A stretch of DNA of 50,331 bases from Rhodospirillales bacterium (GCA_003354135.1 PIVK01000021.1:1-50331); one strand, 5' to 3'. Numbered from the stretch's first letter, positions 23,878 to 33,875 are shown. The notes: generated by a model from the sequence alone, not told the origin. A program made the numbers and translations.

Positions 23878-25059
23878 ATGAACATAGAACTCGAAGCGAG
23901 CATCGGCGCATCCGCCCGTGTGCTTCTTGATGAACTGAAGTCCTGGACCGGCAAAACCGACACTTCGCTGATCCTGATTTCGCTCAGCGTTCTGCTGGCT
24001 GACGACGGACCGCCCGACATGTGGCTCGACTTCAAACGCACCTTGCTCGACTTCCGATCGAGACAGAATGCCCGCATCTTCGATCTATCCTTAGCCGACC
24101 GGGCGGCGTTGGTGCAGCTCACCGAGTACAACATGATGAGGGTGGTCTCGAATCTCAGGATCGATATCCTGCGTGTCATCGAACAGCACATGCCGGACCA
24201 TTTCGGGCAAATCGACCAGTCCCGACTGGTCCGTGTGGTGCCGCTCAAGACCAGACTTTCCAACGCCATCCAATTTCTGGAGCACTACGTCACTCCCCAG
24301 CCGACCCAGGTCGCAAAGCGCAAGCGGCGCCGTCTGACGGAAGAGGACATCTTCCGGGTCCAAGACGTGGGGAAGCAGTTGGGCCCCATTTCCTTCGCTC
24401 GCGCTTTCGTGCGCAGCCAGCAGGTGGCGACCATCGGCTCTGACCATCGTCCGGTGGTGACGGGGCGCGAATACTTCGTCGGCATGGAAGATTTGAAGAG
24501 CCACGTCTTTCCCGACGTGGAGTTCCGCGCGGCCTGCAACCGCTTCAACCAGTTGACGGTGACTCTGGACCGGCTGCTGCTGAGCAGCTTCTGCGAGATC
24601 AATCCAGAGAACCAGCCCTGCTCGATTAACCTCAACGTGGAAACGGTATTCACACGCAATTTCGAGATCTTCCTCAAAGCGCGCAAGAACGTGCTGGGTG
24701 GAATTGCCTTCGAGTTTCGGCAGGCTGACATCCTGCAGAATTTTGACGAGTTCGTCCTGGCCCGCGACCTGATCCAGGACCGGGGTGGCGAGGTGACGGT
24801 GGATGCGGTGTTTGCCGAGACGGCGGGCATCGTCAACCTGCTGCGCCTGGGGGTCTCGTCGGCCAAGATATTATGGCGTGCCGGGGCTGAGGACATGCTG
24901 CGGATCCGCTGCGAGGACATGAAATACCTGCAGGATTGCGGCACGAAGTTCACGCTTTGCCGGGTTGACGACCAGATGGCCATCGACATCGGTCACGAGG
25001 TCGGGATCACATCCTTCCAGGGTTTCCATGTCGACAGGCTGCTGCTGCCGGAGAGCTAG
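23878..25059 (+). CDS. Degenerate EAL-domain protein
   Basis: This 393-residue protein ends in what looks like an EAL (cyclic-di-GMP phosphodiesterase) fold that has lost its active site. Reading from residue 190: GREYFVG stands where GxEALxR belongs, SINLN (249-253) matches the family's S-x-N-L strand, and EFR (279-281) replaces the ExE motif. VDAV (308-311) replaces DDFG, SAKILW replaces LKID, and GITSFQGFHVDRLLLP (377-391) fits the family's GxxxxQGYxxxxP end. Residues 1-150 are helical and unrecognised (an acidic start and LTEYNMMRVV). It may bind a nucleotide or act as a scaffold. ATG 23878 was chosen as the first with a plausible context (GACGAGTG). The EAL call rests on motif order by eye. 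Confidence 0.6.
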   Translation: MNIELEASIGASARVLLDELKSWTGKTDTSLILISLSVLLADDGPPDMWLDFKRTLLDFRSRQNARIFDLSLADRAALVQLTEYNMMRVVSNLRIDILRVIEQHMPDHFGQIDQSRLVRVVPLKTRLSNAIQFLEHYVTPQPTQVAKRKRRRLTEEDIFRVQDVGKQLGPISFARAFVRSQQVATIGSDHRPVVTGREYFVGMEDLKSHVFPDVEFRAACNRFNQLTVTLDRLLLSSFCEINPENQPCSINLNVETVFTRNFEIFLKARKNVLGGIAFEFRQADILQNFDEFVLARDLIQDRGGEVTVDAVFAETAGIVNLLRLGVSSAKILWRAGAEDMLRIRCEDMKYLQDCGTKFTLCRVDDQMAIDIGHEVGITSFQGFHVDRLLLPES

Positions 25060-25060
25060 C

Positions 25061-25122
25061 GTCCCGAATCCGAAGTTCGAGAAACGCTTGCTCCATAATG
25101 ATACGAACTTCGGATTCGGGAC
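25061..25122. repeat. Intergenic hairpin repeat, copy 2
   Basis: A perfect 19-bp inverted repeat: GTCCCGAATCCGAAGTTCG at 25061-25079 and its reverse complement at 25104-25122, with a 24-nt loop containing CCATAATGATA. It begins 1 nt after the EAL-like gene's stop codon. Its arms share GAATCCGAAGTTC with the element after ilvC. Confidence 0.65.
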
Positions 25123-25215
25123 CCTAGGGAGGCCTGTTCCCGTCACTTTCCAGGGTTTCTCCTCCGACGGGCCGACCCGCTTCCATCTCCGTCCGGAGGC
25201 GCTAGACTGCGGGCC

Positions 25216-26178
25216 ATGACGGATTTTCCTGAAACTGACGCTCCCTTGCTCGTCGTTGCCGGACCCACGGCGTCGGGCAAGTCGGCGTTGGCGATCGACG
25301 CGGCGTGCGAGTTCGGCGGCGTGGTGATCGCTGCCGACTCCATGCAGATATACCGGGAACTCTCCGTTCTCACGGCGCGGCCGTCGGCGGACGAAGAAGC
25401 CCAAGTGCCGCACCGGCTGTTCGGGGTTCTGCCGGTCGCCGAGGCCTGTTCGGCGGCGCACTGGCTGGAGATGGCCCGGGGCGCGGTTGCCGAGGCCCGA
25501 GGCGAAGGGAGGCTGCCGATCGTGGTTGGCGGAACCGGGCTTTATCTGAAGGCGCTCGGCGAGGGCTTGGTTTTGGTGCCGGATATTCCCGAAGCTGTGG
25601 TGGCCGAGGGCAAGACCCGCCTGGCCGAAGTGGGGGGCGAGGCTTTCCGCGACGAACTGGCGGCGTTGGACGCGGCTGCTGCGGAACGCCTGCCGGCCGG
25701 CGATTCCCAACGCATGGTGCGGGCCTGGGCAGTGGCGACGGCGACCGGGCGTCCCCTGTCCGATTGGCAGGCGGACGCAGGCACCCTGCCGCCGGTGGCC
25801 GGGCGCATAGCCACCATCGCGCTGCTGCCGGAACGGTCGGATCTCTACGCCGCCTGCGATGCCCGCTTCGACATCATGATGGAACGGGGGGCGCTCGACG
25901 AGGTCAGAGTGCTGCTGGCGTTGGGGTTGGATGCCGACCTGCCGGCCATGAAGGCGGTCGGGGTGCCGGAGTTGGGACGTTATCTGGCCGGCGAGTGGAC
26001 GCTCGACGACGCTGCGGCCAAGGCCAAGCAGGCGACCCGCAACTACGCCAAGCGCCAGCTCACTTGGTTGCGCCATCAGGGCGACCCCGAGTTCATCCTT
26101 TCTGCGCAATATTCGAAAAGCGTAAAGACAAAAATCTTTTCGTTTATTCGCCGGTTTTTGTTGACCGGGGGGGGATGA
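25216..26178 (+). CDS. miaA: tRNA dimethylallyltransferase
   Basis: The 320-residue enzyme adds the dimethylallyl group to A37 of tRNAs reading UNN codons. The P-loop is GPTASGKS (residues 16-23). The catalytic Asp is in AADSMQIYREL, near residue 42. VGGTGLYLKAL follows near 106, and the C-terminal QATRNYAKRQLTWLRHQ is the tRNA-binding signature. Two segments near residues 145-180 are shorter than in some relatives but intact. The ATG at 25216 follows the sequence GCGGGCC, not a strong ribosome binding site; no better in-frame ATG precedes it. The last 20 residues (KIFSFIRRFLLTGGG) are an unusual basic, hydrophobic tail. The gene is upstream of ilvB by 120 bp. Confidence 0.95.
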   Translation: MTDFPETDAPLLVVAGPTASGKSALAIDAACEFGGVVIAADSMQIYRELSVLTARPSADEEAQVPHRLFGVLPVAEACSAAHWLEMARGAVAEARGEGRLPIVVGGTGLYLKALGEGLVLVPDIPEAVVAEGKTRLAEVGGEAFRDELAALDAAAAERLPAGDSQRMVRAWAVATATGRPLSDWQADAGTLPPVAGRIATIALLPERSDLYAACDARFDIMMERGALDEVRVLLALGLDADLPAMKAVGVPELGRYLAGEWTLDDAAAKAKQATRNYAKRQLTWLRHQGDPEFILSAQYSKSVKTKIFSFIRRFLLTGGG

Positions 26179-26298
26179 AGGACTAGGTTGCGGCCTCGAT
26201 CAGGGCTGTGTCGGCCTCCTTCGGGGGCTAAGGGCGCTGTTTATTGTTGTCGGCCCGGTTGGGGTTTGCAAATCCTTGTCTTCAAGAGAGGAAGGACA

Positions 26299-28059
26299 AT
26301 GCCGAAGGAAGAGTTCTCGGGGGCGGAAATCGTTCTAAAAGCCTTGAAGGATCAGGGCGTCGACACCGTTTTCGGATATCCCGGCGGCGTAACGCTTCCC
26401 CTTTATGACGAGATCTACAAACAGAACTTCCTACGTCACATTCTGACCCGGCACGAGCAAGGCGCCATGCATGCGGCCGAGGGTTATGCGCGCTCGACCG
26501 GCAAGGTCGGCGTGGCGCTGGTGACGTCTGGTCCGGGGGCCACCAACACGGTGACGGGATTGACCGATGCGATGATGGATTCCATCCCGCTGGTTTGTCT
26601 CACCGGCCAGGTGCCGACGGGTCTGATCGGCAACGACGCCTTCCAGGAGGCGGACATCACCGGCATCACCCGGGCCTGCACCAAGCACAATTATCTGGTC
26701 AAGGACGTTGCGGATTTGGCGCGGGTCATGCACGAGGCCTTCTTTGTCGCCGCCAACGGCCGTCCGGGACCGGTGCTGATCGATCTGCCCAAGGACGTGC
26801 TGATGGACCAGGCGCAGTATATCGAGCCCGCCAAGGCCAAGCCCCGCAGCTACAAACCCCAGGTCAAGGGTGATGCCAAAGCGATCGAAAAAGCGGTCAA
26901 GATGATGGCCAAGGCCAAGCGCCCCATCATCTACGCAGGCGGCGGCGTCATTAATTCGGGGCCCAAGGCGTCCAAGCTTCTGACCGAGTTGGTGGCCAAG
27001 ACCGGTTTCCCGGTGACGCTGACCCTGATGGGCCTGGGGGCGGTTCCGGCTTCCGATCCGCGTTTCCTCGGCATGCTGGGCATGCACGGCACCTACGAAT
27101 CCAATATGGCCATGCACGGGAGCGACTTCATGCTTTGCGTCGGCGCGCGCTTCGACGACCGGGTGACCGGCGCCCTCGACAGCTTTGCGCCGCAAGCCAA
27201 GAAGGTCCACATCGACATCGATCCGTCATCGATCAACAAGAACATCCTGGTGGACGTGGGCATCGTCGGCGACGTCGGCGCGGTGCTGGGCGAGATGATG
27301 AAGCAGTGGAAGGCCCTCAAGGCGGTTCCCGACGGCAAGGCGCTCAAGAACTGGTGGGCAGACATCGACACGTGGCGTGCGCGCAAGTGCTTGTCGTACA
27401 AGAAGAGCGGCAAGATGATGCGTCCGCAGTTCGTGCTGGAACAGCTGCGCGAGGCCTGCCAGGGCAAGGACGTCTTCTTCACCACCGATGTCGGGCAGCA
27501 CCAGATGTGGTCGGCCCAGTACCTGAATATCGAAAAGCCCAACCACTGGATGACCTCGGGCGGACTCGGCACCATGGGCTACGGCATGCCGGCGGCCCTG
27601 GGTGTTCAGGTCGCGCACCCCAAGTCGGTGGTGGTCTGCGTCAGTTCCGAATGCTCGATCCAGATGAACCTGCAGGAATTCGCCACTGCGGTGCAGTACG
27701 GTCTGCCGGTTAAGGTGGTGCTCCTGAACAACGGCTTCATGGGCATGGTTCGTCAGTGGCAGGAGCTGTTCTACGGTGAGCGCTATTCGGAGACCCGGAT
27801 GGAGGTCCATCCCGACTTCGTCAAGTTGGCGGAGGCCTTCGGTGCGCTGGGCATCAAGGTTGAGAAGTCGACCGAGCTCAAGAAGGCCTACGAGAAGATG
27901 CTGGCTTACGACGGGCCGGTTATCATTGATGCGCGCATCGACCCGACCGAGAACGTGTTTCCCATGATCCCGGCCGGTCATCCACATAATGACATGATCC
28001 TGGGGCCCGGCGATACCGTCGAGACCGCGAACGATGAGGAAGACGTGGTCCTGGCCTGA
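26299..28059 (+). CDS. ilvB: Acetolactate synthase, large (catalytic) subunit
   Basis: The 586-residue ThDP enzyme condenses pyruvate with pyruvate or 2-oxobutyrate in valine, leucine and isoleucine synthesis. The activating Glu is in ILTRHEQGAMHAAEGYAR, near residue 55. The FAD-binding middle region follows, with GMHGTYESN and GARFDDRVTG. The ThDP/Mg motif is degenerate at the C-terminus: SSECSIQMNLQEFATAV in place of the usual GDGSFQMN. That SSECS reading replaces the first Asp of the GDG motif and deserves a check; the downstream NNGFMGMVRQWQELFY is normal. The ATG at 26299 follows GAGAGGAAGGACA. It lies upstream of ilvH by 29 bp, and ilvC follows. Confidence 0.94.
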   Translation: MPKEEFSGAEIVLKALKDQGVDTVFGYPGGVTLPLYDEIYKQNFLRHILTRHEQGAMHAAEGYARSTGKVGVALVTSGPGATNTVTGLTDAMMDSIPLVCLTGQVPTGLIGNDAFQEADITGITRACTKHNYLVKDVADLARVMHEAFFVAANGRPGPVLIDLPKDVLMDQAQYIEPAKAKPRSYKPQVKGDAKAIEKAVKMMAKAKRPIIYAGGGVINSGPKASKLLTELVAKTGFPVTLTLMGLGAVPASDPRFLGMLGMHGTYESNMAMHGSDFMLCVGARFDDRVTGALDSFAPQAKKVHIDIDPSSINKNILVDVGIVGDVGAVLGEMMKQWKALKAVPDGKALKNWWADIDTWRARKCLSYKKSGKMMRPQFVLEQLREACQGKDVFFTTDVGQHQMWSAQYLNIEKPNHWMTSGGLGTMGYGMPAALGVQVAHPKSVVVCVSSECSIQMNLQEFATAVQYGLPVKVVLLNNGFMGMVRQWQELFYGERYSETRMEVHPDFVKLAEAFGALGIKVEKSTELKKAYEKMLAYDGPVIIDARIDPTENVFPMIPAGHPHNDMILGPGDTVETANDEEDVVLA

Positions 28060-28088
28060 CGGCGGACCCTCGAACGGGAAAGACAGAG

Positions 28089-29683
<1,595 letters not shown>

Positions 29684-29685
<2 letters not shown>

Positions 29686-29754
29686 TGTCCAGAATCCGAA
29701 GTTCCTTTATGAATCCGCCCCGAATAATTTAAGGAACTTCGAACTCACCACACT
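29684..29754. repeat. Intergenic hairpin repeat, copy 3
   Basis: Arms at 29684-29707 and 29731-29754 pair over 24 bases with five mismatches. The inner TCGAAGTTCCTT-like half is perfect. The loop reads ATGAATCCGCCCCGAATAATTT, matching the core of the element at 17091-17149. It overlaps the last two bases of ilvC and could serve as its terminator. Confidence 0.6.
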
Positions 29755-29824
29755 AGAACACGACCGGTTTAAGGGAAAGGCCCGGCTCAAGCGCCGGCTC
29801 TTTTGGTGTTTGCGGAGAGACCTC

Positions 29825-30469
29825 ATGCCCGATATTGAGAAAACCAAGCGCACCACCGTGCTGCGCGGCGCCCGCCGGGCGGTGTTTGACCGAGATACCG
29901 TTTACGCCATTCTTGACAAGGCATTGGTCTGCCAGGTGGCGTTCATCGACGCCAACGGGCGTCCGGCCATGGTGCCGACCAACCATTGGCGGGTTGGGGA
30001 CAAGCTCTTCATCCACGGCTCACCCAAGGGGCGTTTGTGCGGCGTGGCGGAGGCGGGTGGAGAGGTCTGCCTGAACGTGGCGATTGCCGACGGGCTGGTG
30101 CTGGGACGTTCGGCCTATCACCATTCCCTGAATTACCGCTCAGTGGTTGCCTACGCCAGCCCGATGGTGGTGGCGGATCCGAAGGAGAAGATGCGAGCCC
30201 TGGAAGCGTTTATCGAAAAGCTGCAGCCGGGCCGTTGGGCCGACGTCCGTCCGCCCACGGAAACGGAACTGAAAATCACCAGCGTCGTGGTGCTCGATCT
30301 TAACGAGTGCTCAGCCAAGGTTCGCGGCGGCCCGCCGATGGACGAGGAGGCGGACTATGCCCTCCCTGTCTGGGCGGGCGAGGTCCCCCTATCCCTCGTT
30401 CGGGGGGAGCCGGTCCCTGATCCAAGGCTGGACCCGAATTGCAAGGTGCCCGATTACCTGAAAGGATGA
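29825..30469 (+). CDS. Flavin-binding split-barrel protein (PNPOx-like, NimA-type)
   Basis: The 214-residue protein has the pyridoxamine-5'-phosphate-oxidase-like split barrel. RRAVFDRDTVYAILDKALVCQVAFID opens the barrel, then PAMVPTNHWRVGDKLFIHGS and GGEVCLNVAIADGLVLGRSAYHHSLNYRSVV, where the family binds FMN. KMRALEAFIEKLQPGRWADV is the helical part and VVVLDLNECSAKVRGG the closing strand. Related proteins are annotated as flavin-nucleotide-binding or nitroimidazole-resistance proteins; the natural substrate is rarely known. The ATG at 29825 has GGAGAG upstream. It stands alone between the ilv operon and the foreign island. Confidence 0.85.
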   Translation: MPDIEKTKRTTVLRGARRAVFDRDTVYAILDKALVCQVAFIDANGRPAMVPTNHWRVGDKLFIHGSPKGRLCGVAEAGGEVCLNVAIADGLVLGRSAYHHSLNYRSVVAYASPMVVADPKEKMRALEAFIEKLQPGRWADVRPPTETELKITSVVVLDLNECSAKVRGGPPMDEEADYALPVWAGEVPLSLVRGEPVPDPRLDPNCKVPDYLKG

Positions 30470-30493
30470 GGAAAAAGGGAAAACGGCGGCCGC

Positions 30494-30595
30494 AAGAAAG
30501 TGACGGCGTCTTTTGACGGAGGCCTGATCTCCTCGAACGGAGGGCTGGTGCTGCTGCGCGAGGCGGAACGCCGCCTCGGCTTGACCCATCTTGGA
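30494..30595 (+). mobile_element. IS1380-family transposase N-terminal remnant
   Basis: The translation VTASFDGGLISSNGGLVLL, then REAERRLGLT, matches the opening of IS1380-type transposases (FDGG..SSdGGLLLLRE). The match stops after about 34 residues and the rest of the element is missing. It abuts the 3' end of the kinase-phosphatase gene (30628), so it marks the left border of the low-GC island. Confidence 0.65.
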
Positions 30596-30627
30596 CTTCG
30601 GGCGATTGCTCTTCCCAGTGGGTATGG

Positions 30628-32643
30628 TCAACTGGTTAAAATACGCTTTTCCTCCGCTTCCAATACCAAACAGGTCAGGTGGCCCGATTTTTTAACCGTG
30701 TCGATGCCGATGCGATTATGTCGAATGATGGCTCGGCTGCTAGAGGAGTGGCCATGCACGACAACCTTCTCGAAGGGATCGTGATGATCATAAAAGGCCC
30801 TCCGAATTTTGATCAAATCTCGGGGTTCCTGCTGGTCTAGTCTTCGCCCCGGTCTCACACCCGCATGAACAAGAAAATAATCGCCAACGCTATGTGATAA
30901 TTTCAGGCCACTAAAAAAAGCCCGGTGGTCGGATGGAATAGCCTGAATCAGTCTGTCACGTATCGAGATGATCCGTGTTTCGGATGAAATCGGTGCTTTG
31001 ACGGGTATCCCGTAGCTTCTGACCGTCTCCAGCCCCCCATTCTTGATAAAGATACGAAAAATGCGGTGTTCCAGGATTGGCTGAGAAAGGAATTTTTCCA
31101 ACCTGGCTTCATGATTGCCCAACAGATGGATGCTGCGACAGTTTTCTAGTGGCTCGTTGATTAACAAGTCCACCACCCCCTTTGAATTGGGCCCTCGGTC
31201 AATATAGTCCCCCAGGTAGATCACCTCCGAAGACAACCCAGTTGGGAGGGATTGCAGTTCATCTGATATTTTTCCATGGATTTTTTTCAGCAGATCCAAC
31301 CGCCCGTGAATGTCACCGATGACATAGGATCTCATCCCGTTCGGTGCCCTTGGAGGACCGTCAGGGAATTGGCTCCGTGACGGCTTGGGCAAGCGTTCTT
31401 TTGAAAATCGCGTGGTGGACGTGATCTTTAGATTTACCTTGTTGGTGCGGATGTGGCTTGAGGGGTGCAGCCCCTTTCTTGAGAGCCAGGACATTGGATC
31501 GTCCAAACCTAAAATCCGGCCTTCCCGGACATGATAACGCCACTGAATGGTAGGCAGGTCCAACATTTCTTTGGGAACCCGACCGAAGTCGGCTTTGTTC
31601 AGATGCAGCCAATCAGGCCGCACCGTACCATTAATCCGGGTTCCTATCCTGTTGCGCTGAAACAGTTCAAGCCGGTGGGGTTCTTCGAGAAAAGTTGCTG
31701 TGGGTTCGCAGGGAGACTGAGAACCATCCGGGATCAGGATTCCTTTGATCTCCCCCCCCCAGATGTGATCGTGACCATGAAGGATCTGTGTCAACTCGTG
31801 CGGGAAAACGATCAGCTTTTCCCGGGATTTCTTCCAGCCCGATCTATCCAGGAGATTGATTTTGGATGGATCAAAGAAGTTCTGTTTGTAATGAAGCCGC
31901 CAGCTGTTCTGGATCCAAGGGATCATTTCAGGAAAAGCCTGGGCCATGGAGATCCGAATGTTAATTGGCTGAGGATACCCCAACAGATACATCCTCCCGT
32001 CATGTCCTCTCTTGAGGTAAGTCCTTTCGTTCGAGATAAACGTTCCCCCCTGTGCCACCAGGGCCATCAACAGAGTGGTCTTTCCGGCATTGGCATCACC
32101 GATCACCAGAAAAACGTTGGAACCCAGCGCCACCGCACCGGCGTGGAAGCATTGCCATCCGCGGTTTTGCAGATGGCCCCGATAAACCACCTCCTTGAGG
32201 GTGCGGGCGAACAACTTCTCGGGATTACTGCAACGCGTGGAACATATCAGAGTAATTTTCCGTTGATCCTGATCCACCAACCAAGAGGCTCCCCTTCTGG
32301 GCTGTATGTGAAGACGGAGATGATCTGAAAAGGGGAGGTCCCACGTTGTTTGATTGCTTACAGGAAGGGGGCGTGTGGCCTGGCTACACTGATCAGCCAT
32401 CGAGAAAGTTTCTTGAAAGAGAGCATCACTGCTATGTAGGGCGAGATCCCATCTGGAAGGGGGGCCCATCTCCGCCAGATCGGGAGCTTGGGAGAATGCC
32501 ATGCAGTAATGATGCAGCCAGTCCTTTTGCTGCTGAGTTTCAAGCGAAACGAGGATATGGCAAGGGCCGAGAGAGACGCGATGAAGGACGGAAGCGTGTC
32601 GACGGGCATGGGAATGCAGTTCCTGAAATTTATCTGATGCCAT
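30628..32643 (-). CDS. HprK-like kinase fused to PPP-family phosphatase
   Basis: This 671-residue protein joins two opposing activities. Residues 160-390 look like an HprK-type P-loop kinase: HAGAVALGSNVFLVIGDANAGKTT (Walker A 182-189) followed by FISNERTYL, where HPr kinases have an Asp-rich motif. Residues 400-437 are a Ser/Arg/Pro-rich linker. Residues 438-665 are a complete PPP metallophosphatase: GDIHG (443-447), GDYIDRG (478-484), GNHE (509-512), VHAG (His593) and VHGHS (His632). Residues 1-150 are unassigned. Base composition is clearly less GC-rich than the neighbours. There are no HPr or PTS genes nearby. It may phosphorylate and dephosphorylate the same target, perhaps a peptide or sugar. 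The start codon has no good ribosome binding site. Confidence 0.78.
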   Translation of the reverse strand: MASDKFQELHSHARRHASVLHRVSLGPCHILVSLETQQQKDWLHHYCMAFSQAPDLAEMGPPSRWDLALHSSDALFQETFSMADQCSQATRPLPVSNQTTWDLPFSDHLRLHIQPRRGASWLVDQDQRKITLICSTRCSNPEKLFARTLKEVVYRGHLQNRGWQCFHAGAVALGSNVFLVIGDANAGKTTLLMALVAQGGTFISNERTYLKRGHDGRMYLLGYPQPINIRISMAQAFPEMIPWIQNSWRLHYKQNFFDPSKINLLDRSGWKKSREKLIVFPHELTQILHGHDHIWGGEIKGILIPDGSQSPCEPTATFLEEPHRLELFQRNRIGTRINGTVRPDWLHLNKADFGRVPKEMLDLPTIQWRYHVREGRILGLDDPMSWLSRKGLHPSSHIRTNKVNLKITSTTRFSKERLPKPSRSQFPDGPPRAPNGMRSYVIGDIHGRLDLLKKIHGKISDELQSLPTGLSSEVIYLGDYIDRGPNSKGVVDLLINEPLENCRSIHLLGNHEARLEKFLSQPILEHRIFRIFIKNGGLETVRSYGIPVKAPISSETRIISIRDRLIQAIPSDHRAFFSGLKLSHSVGDYFLVHAGVRPGRRLDQQEPRDLIKIRRAFYDHHDPFEKVVVHGHSSSSRAIIRHNRIGIDTVKKSGHLTCLVLEAEEKRILTS

Positions 32644-32689
32644 CGCTCTGTTTTCCCGGTTTCATTCAATAGTTGGGGTGCGCTAAAAT

Positions 32690-32851
32690 CTAGGGAAGTA
32701 TTTCATCATAATCTTCAATGGGATGCCAACCGATCTCCGATGGGCTTCCTGGTTTGATGAACAGGGTATCGACATGTACCGCACCCGGTTTCCTGGACAC
32801 AAGTTTGTCATGCGGTGTGTCGATAACAAATTGAATTGACCGGTGGTGCAC
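32690..32851 (-). CDS. Possible 53-residue protein upstream of the kinase-phosphatase
   Basis: A GTG-initiated frame ends in TAG 46 nt before the kinase-phosphatase start, on the same strand. The product is mixed and polar (FVIDTPHDKLVS near its start, DTLFIKPGSPSE in the middle, IEDYDEILP at the end) and has none of the low-complexity look of noise. The frame is open nine more codons upstream, to a TAG, without an ATG. It could be a small substrate or partner of the kinase-phosphatase. Alternatively it is a decayed transposase piece: TLFIKPGSP recalls the TxxIxPGSPWENG motif of IS3-type integrases. The start has no clear ribosome binding site. Confidence 0.35.
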   Translation of the reverse strand: MHHRSIQFVIDTPHDKLVSRKPGAVHVDTLFIKPGSPSEIGWHPIEDYDEILP

Positions 32852-32855
32852 TTCG

Positions 32856-32912
32856 TTTGAGAATTTGGCCCCGCCCTTAATCTAATTTAAGGGTCTGCGG
32901 GCTCAAATTTTT
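32856..32912. repeat. Imperfect palindrome with T-run
   Basis: Nested complementary pieces (TTTGAG/CTCAAA, CCCGC/GCGGG, CCTTAA/TTAAGG) build a long stem over about 57 nt. A T7 run follows at 32910-32916 on the plus strand. It could be a plus-strand terminator, or an operator for the minus-strand ORF starting at 32851. Confidence 0.4.
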
Positions 32913-33085
32913 TTGGTGGCGATTGCCCGGTTCCTTTGCCGCCCGAATCTTGCCATATTGCGGTGCTAACCGGCAGGGAGAATGAAATCCTTTCTTCTCC
33001 TGTCCAACGGTCCGGTTGCGGCGCGGGGCACTAACCTGGGTCGAGGGATCACAAGTTTTTTTTGACAAATAGACGTGGCGAGACA

Positions 33086-33835
33086 ATGGCGGGTCATTCT
33101 CAGTTTAAGAACATCATGTACCGGAAGGGCGCGCAGGATGCGAAACGCGCCAAGATCTTTGCCAAGCACATCCGTGAGATTACGGTGGCGTGCAAGGAGG
33201 GGGCGCCGGACCCCGACATGAATCCCAGGCTTCGCAACGCCATTGCGGCGGCCAAGGCCGACAACATGCCCAAGGACAACATCGCGCGGGCCATCAAGAA
33301 GGCGGCGGGCGGCGGCGATGACACCAACTACGACGAGATCCGTTACGAAGGTTATGGCCCCGGCGGGGTGGCGATGATCGTCGAGGCGTTGACTGACAAC
33401 CGCAACCGCACGGCGGCGGAGGTCCGGGCCGCCTTTTCCAGGCACGGCGGCAATCTGGCCGAGACCGGCTCCGTGAGCTTCATGTTCGAGCGCATCGGCT
33501 TGATCCACTTCAAGGACGATGTCGCCGATGCCGACACCATGTTCGAGGCGGCGCTGGAGGCCGGGGCGGTCGATGTCGAAACCCATGAAGACGGCCACAC
33601 TGTTACCTGCGCCCCCGATGATCTGGGAGCGGTACGCGAATCCCTAGAGAAACAGTTCGGGGATCCGGACCGGGCCCAACTCGACTGGAAGCCGCAGAAC
33701 ACCGTCGTCATCGACGAGCAGGCAGCCGGGACACTCATCAAGCTGATGGACGTGCTCGAGGACAACGACGATGTCCAGAGGGTGGCGGCCAACTTCGACA
33801 TTCCCGAGGACGTTATGGAACGCCTAAGCGTTTGA
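33086..33835 (+). CDS. yebC: YebC/PmpR-family DNA-binding regulator
   Basis: The 249-residue protein starts with the family hallmark [45 protein letters not shown] follows near residue 60, and then the [24 protein letters not shown] motif, near residue 92. The length is typical. Members bind DNA as regulators; some act on stalled ribosomes. It lies 40 bp before ruvC, the very common yebC-ruvC arrangement, and all run the same way. ATG 33086 gives the family's N-terminus. A run of T just upstream (33055-33063) may be part of the promoter or a preceding terminator. Confidence 0.96.
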   Translation: MAGHSQFKNIMYRKGAQDAKRAKIFAKHIREITVACKEGAPDPDMNPRLRNAIAAAKADNMPKDNIARAIKKAAGGGDDTNYDEIRYEGYGPGGVAMIVEALTDNRNRTAAEVRAAFSRHGGNLAETGSVSFMFERIGLIHFKDDVADADTMFEAALEAGAVDVETHEDGHTVTCAPDDLGAVRESLEKQFGDPDRAQLDWKPQNTVVIDEQAAGTLIKLMDVLEDNDDVQRVAANFDIPEDVMERLSV

Positions 33836-33875
33836 GATTACCCCGGGAACCTGAAGAGGGGAGGAAAGCATCGGC

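Larger units (their letters stand above)
32644..33085. other. Low-GC region between the kinase-phosphatase and yebC
   Basis: This 442-bp stretch holds the possible small ORF (32690-32851), the palindrome at 32856-32912 and, past about 32940, sequence of normal GC content leading to yebC. I see no RNA gene. The right border of the foreign island probably falls between 32910 and 32950. Confidence 0.4.

Noticed and set aside
30628-32912. Lasso peptide or other RiPP cluster
   Set aside because: Lasso-peptide kinases are HprK-like, but there are no leader peptidase, cyclase or transporter genes here, and the small ORF has no recognisable core peptide.
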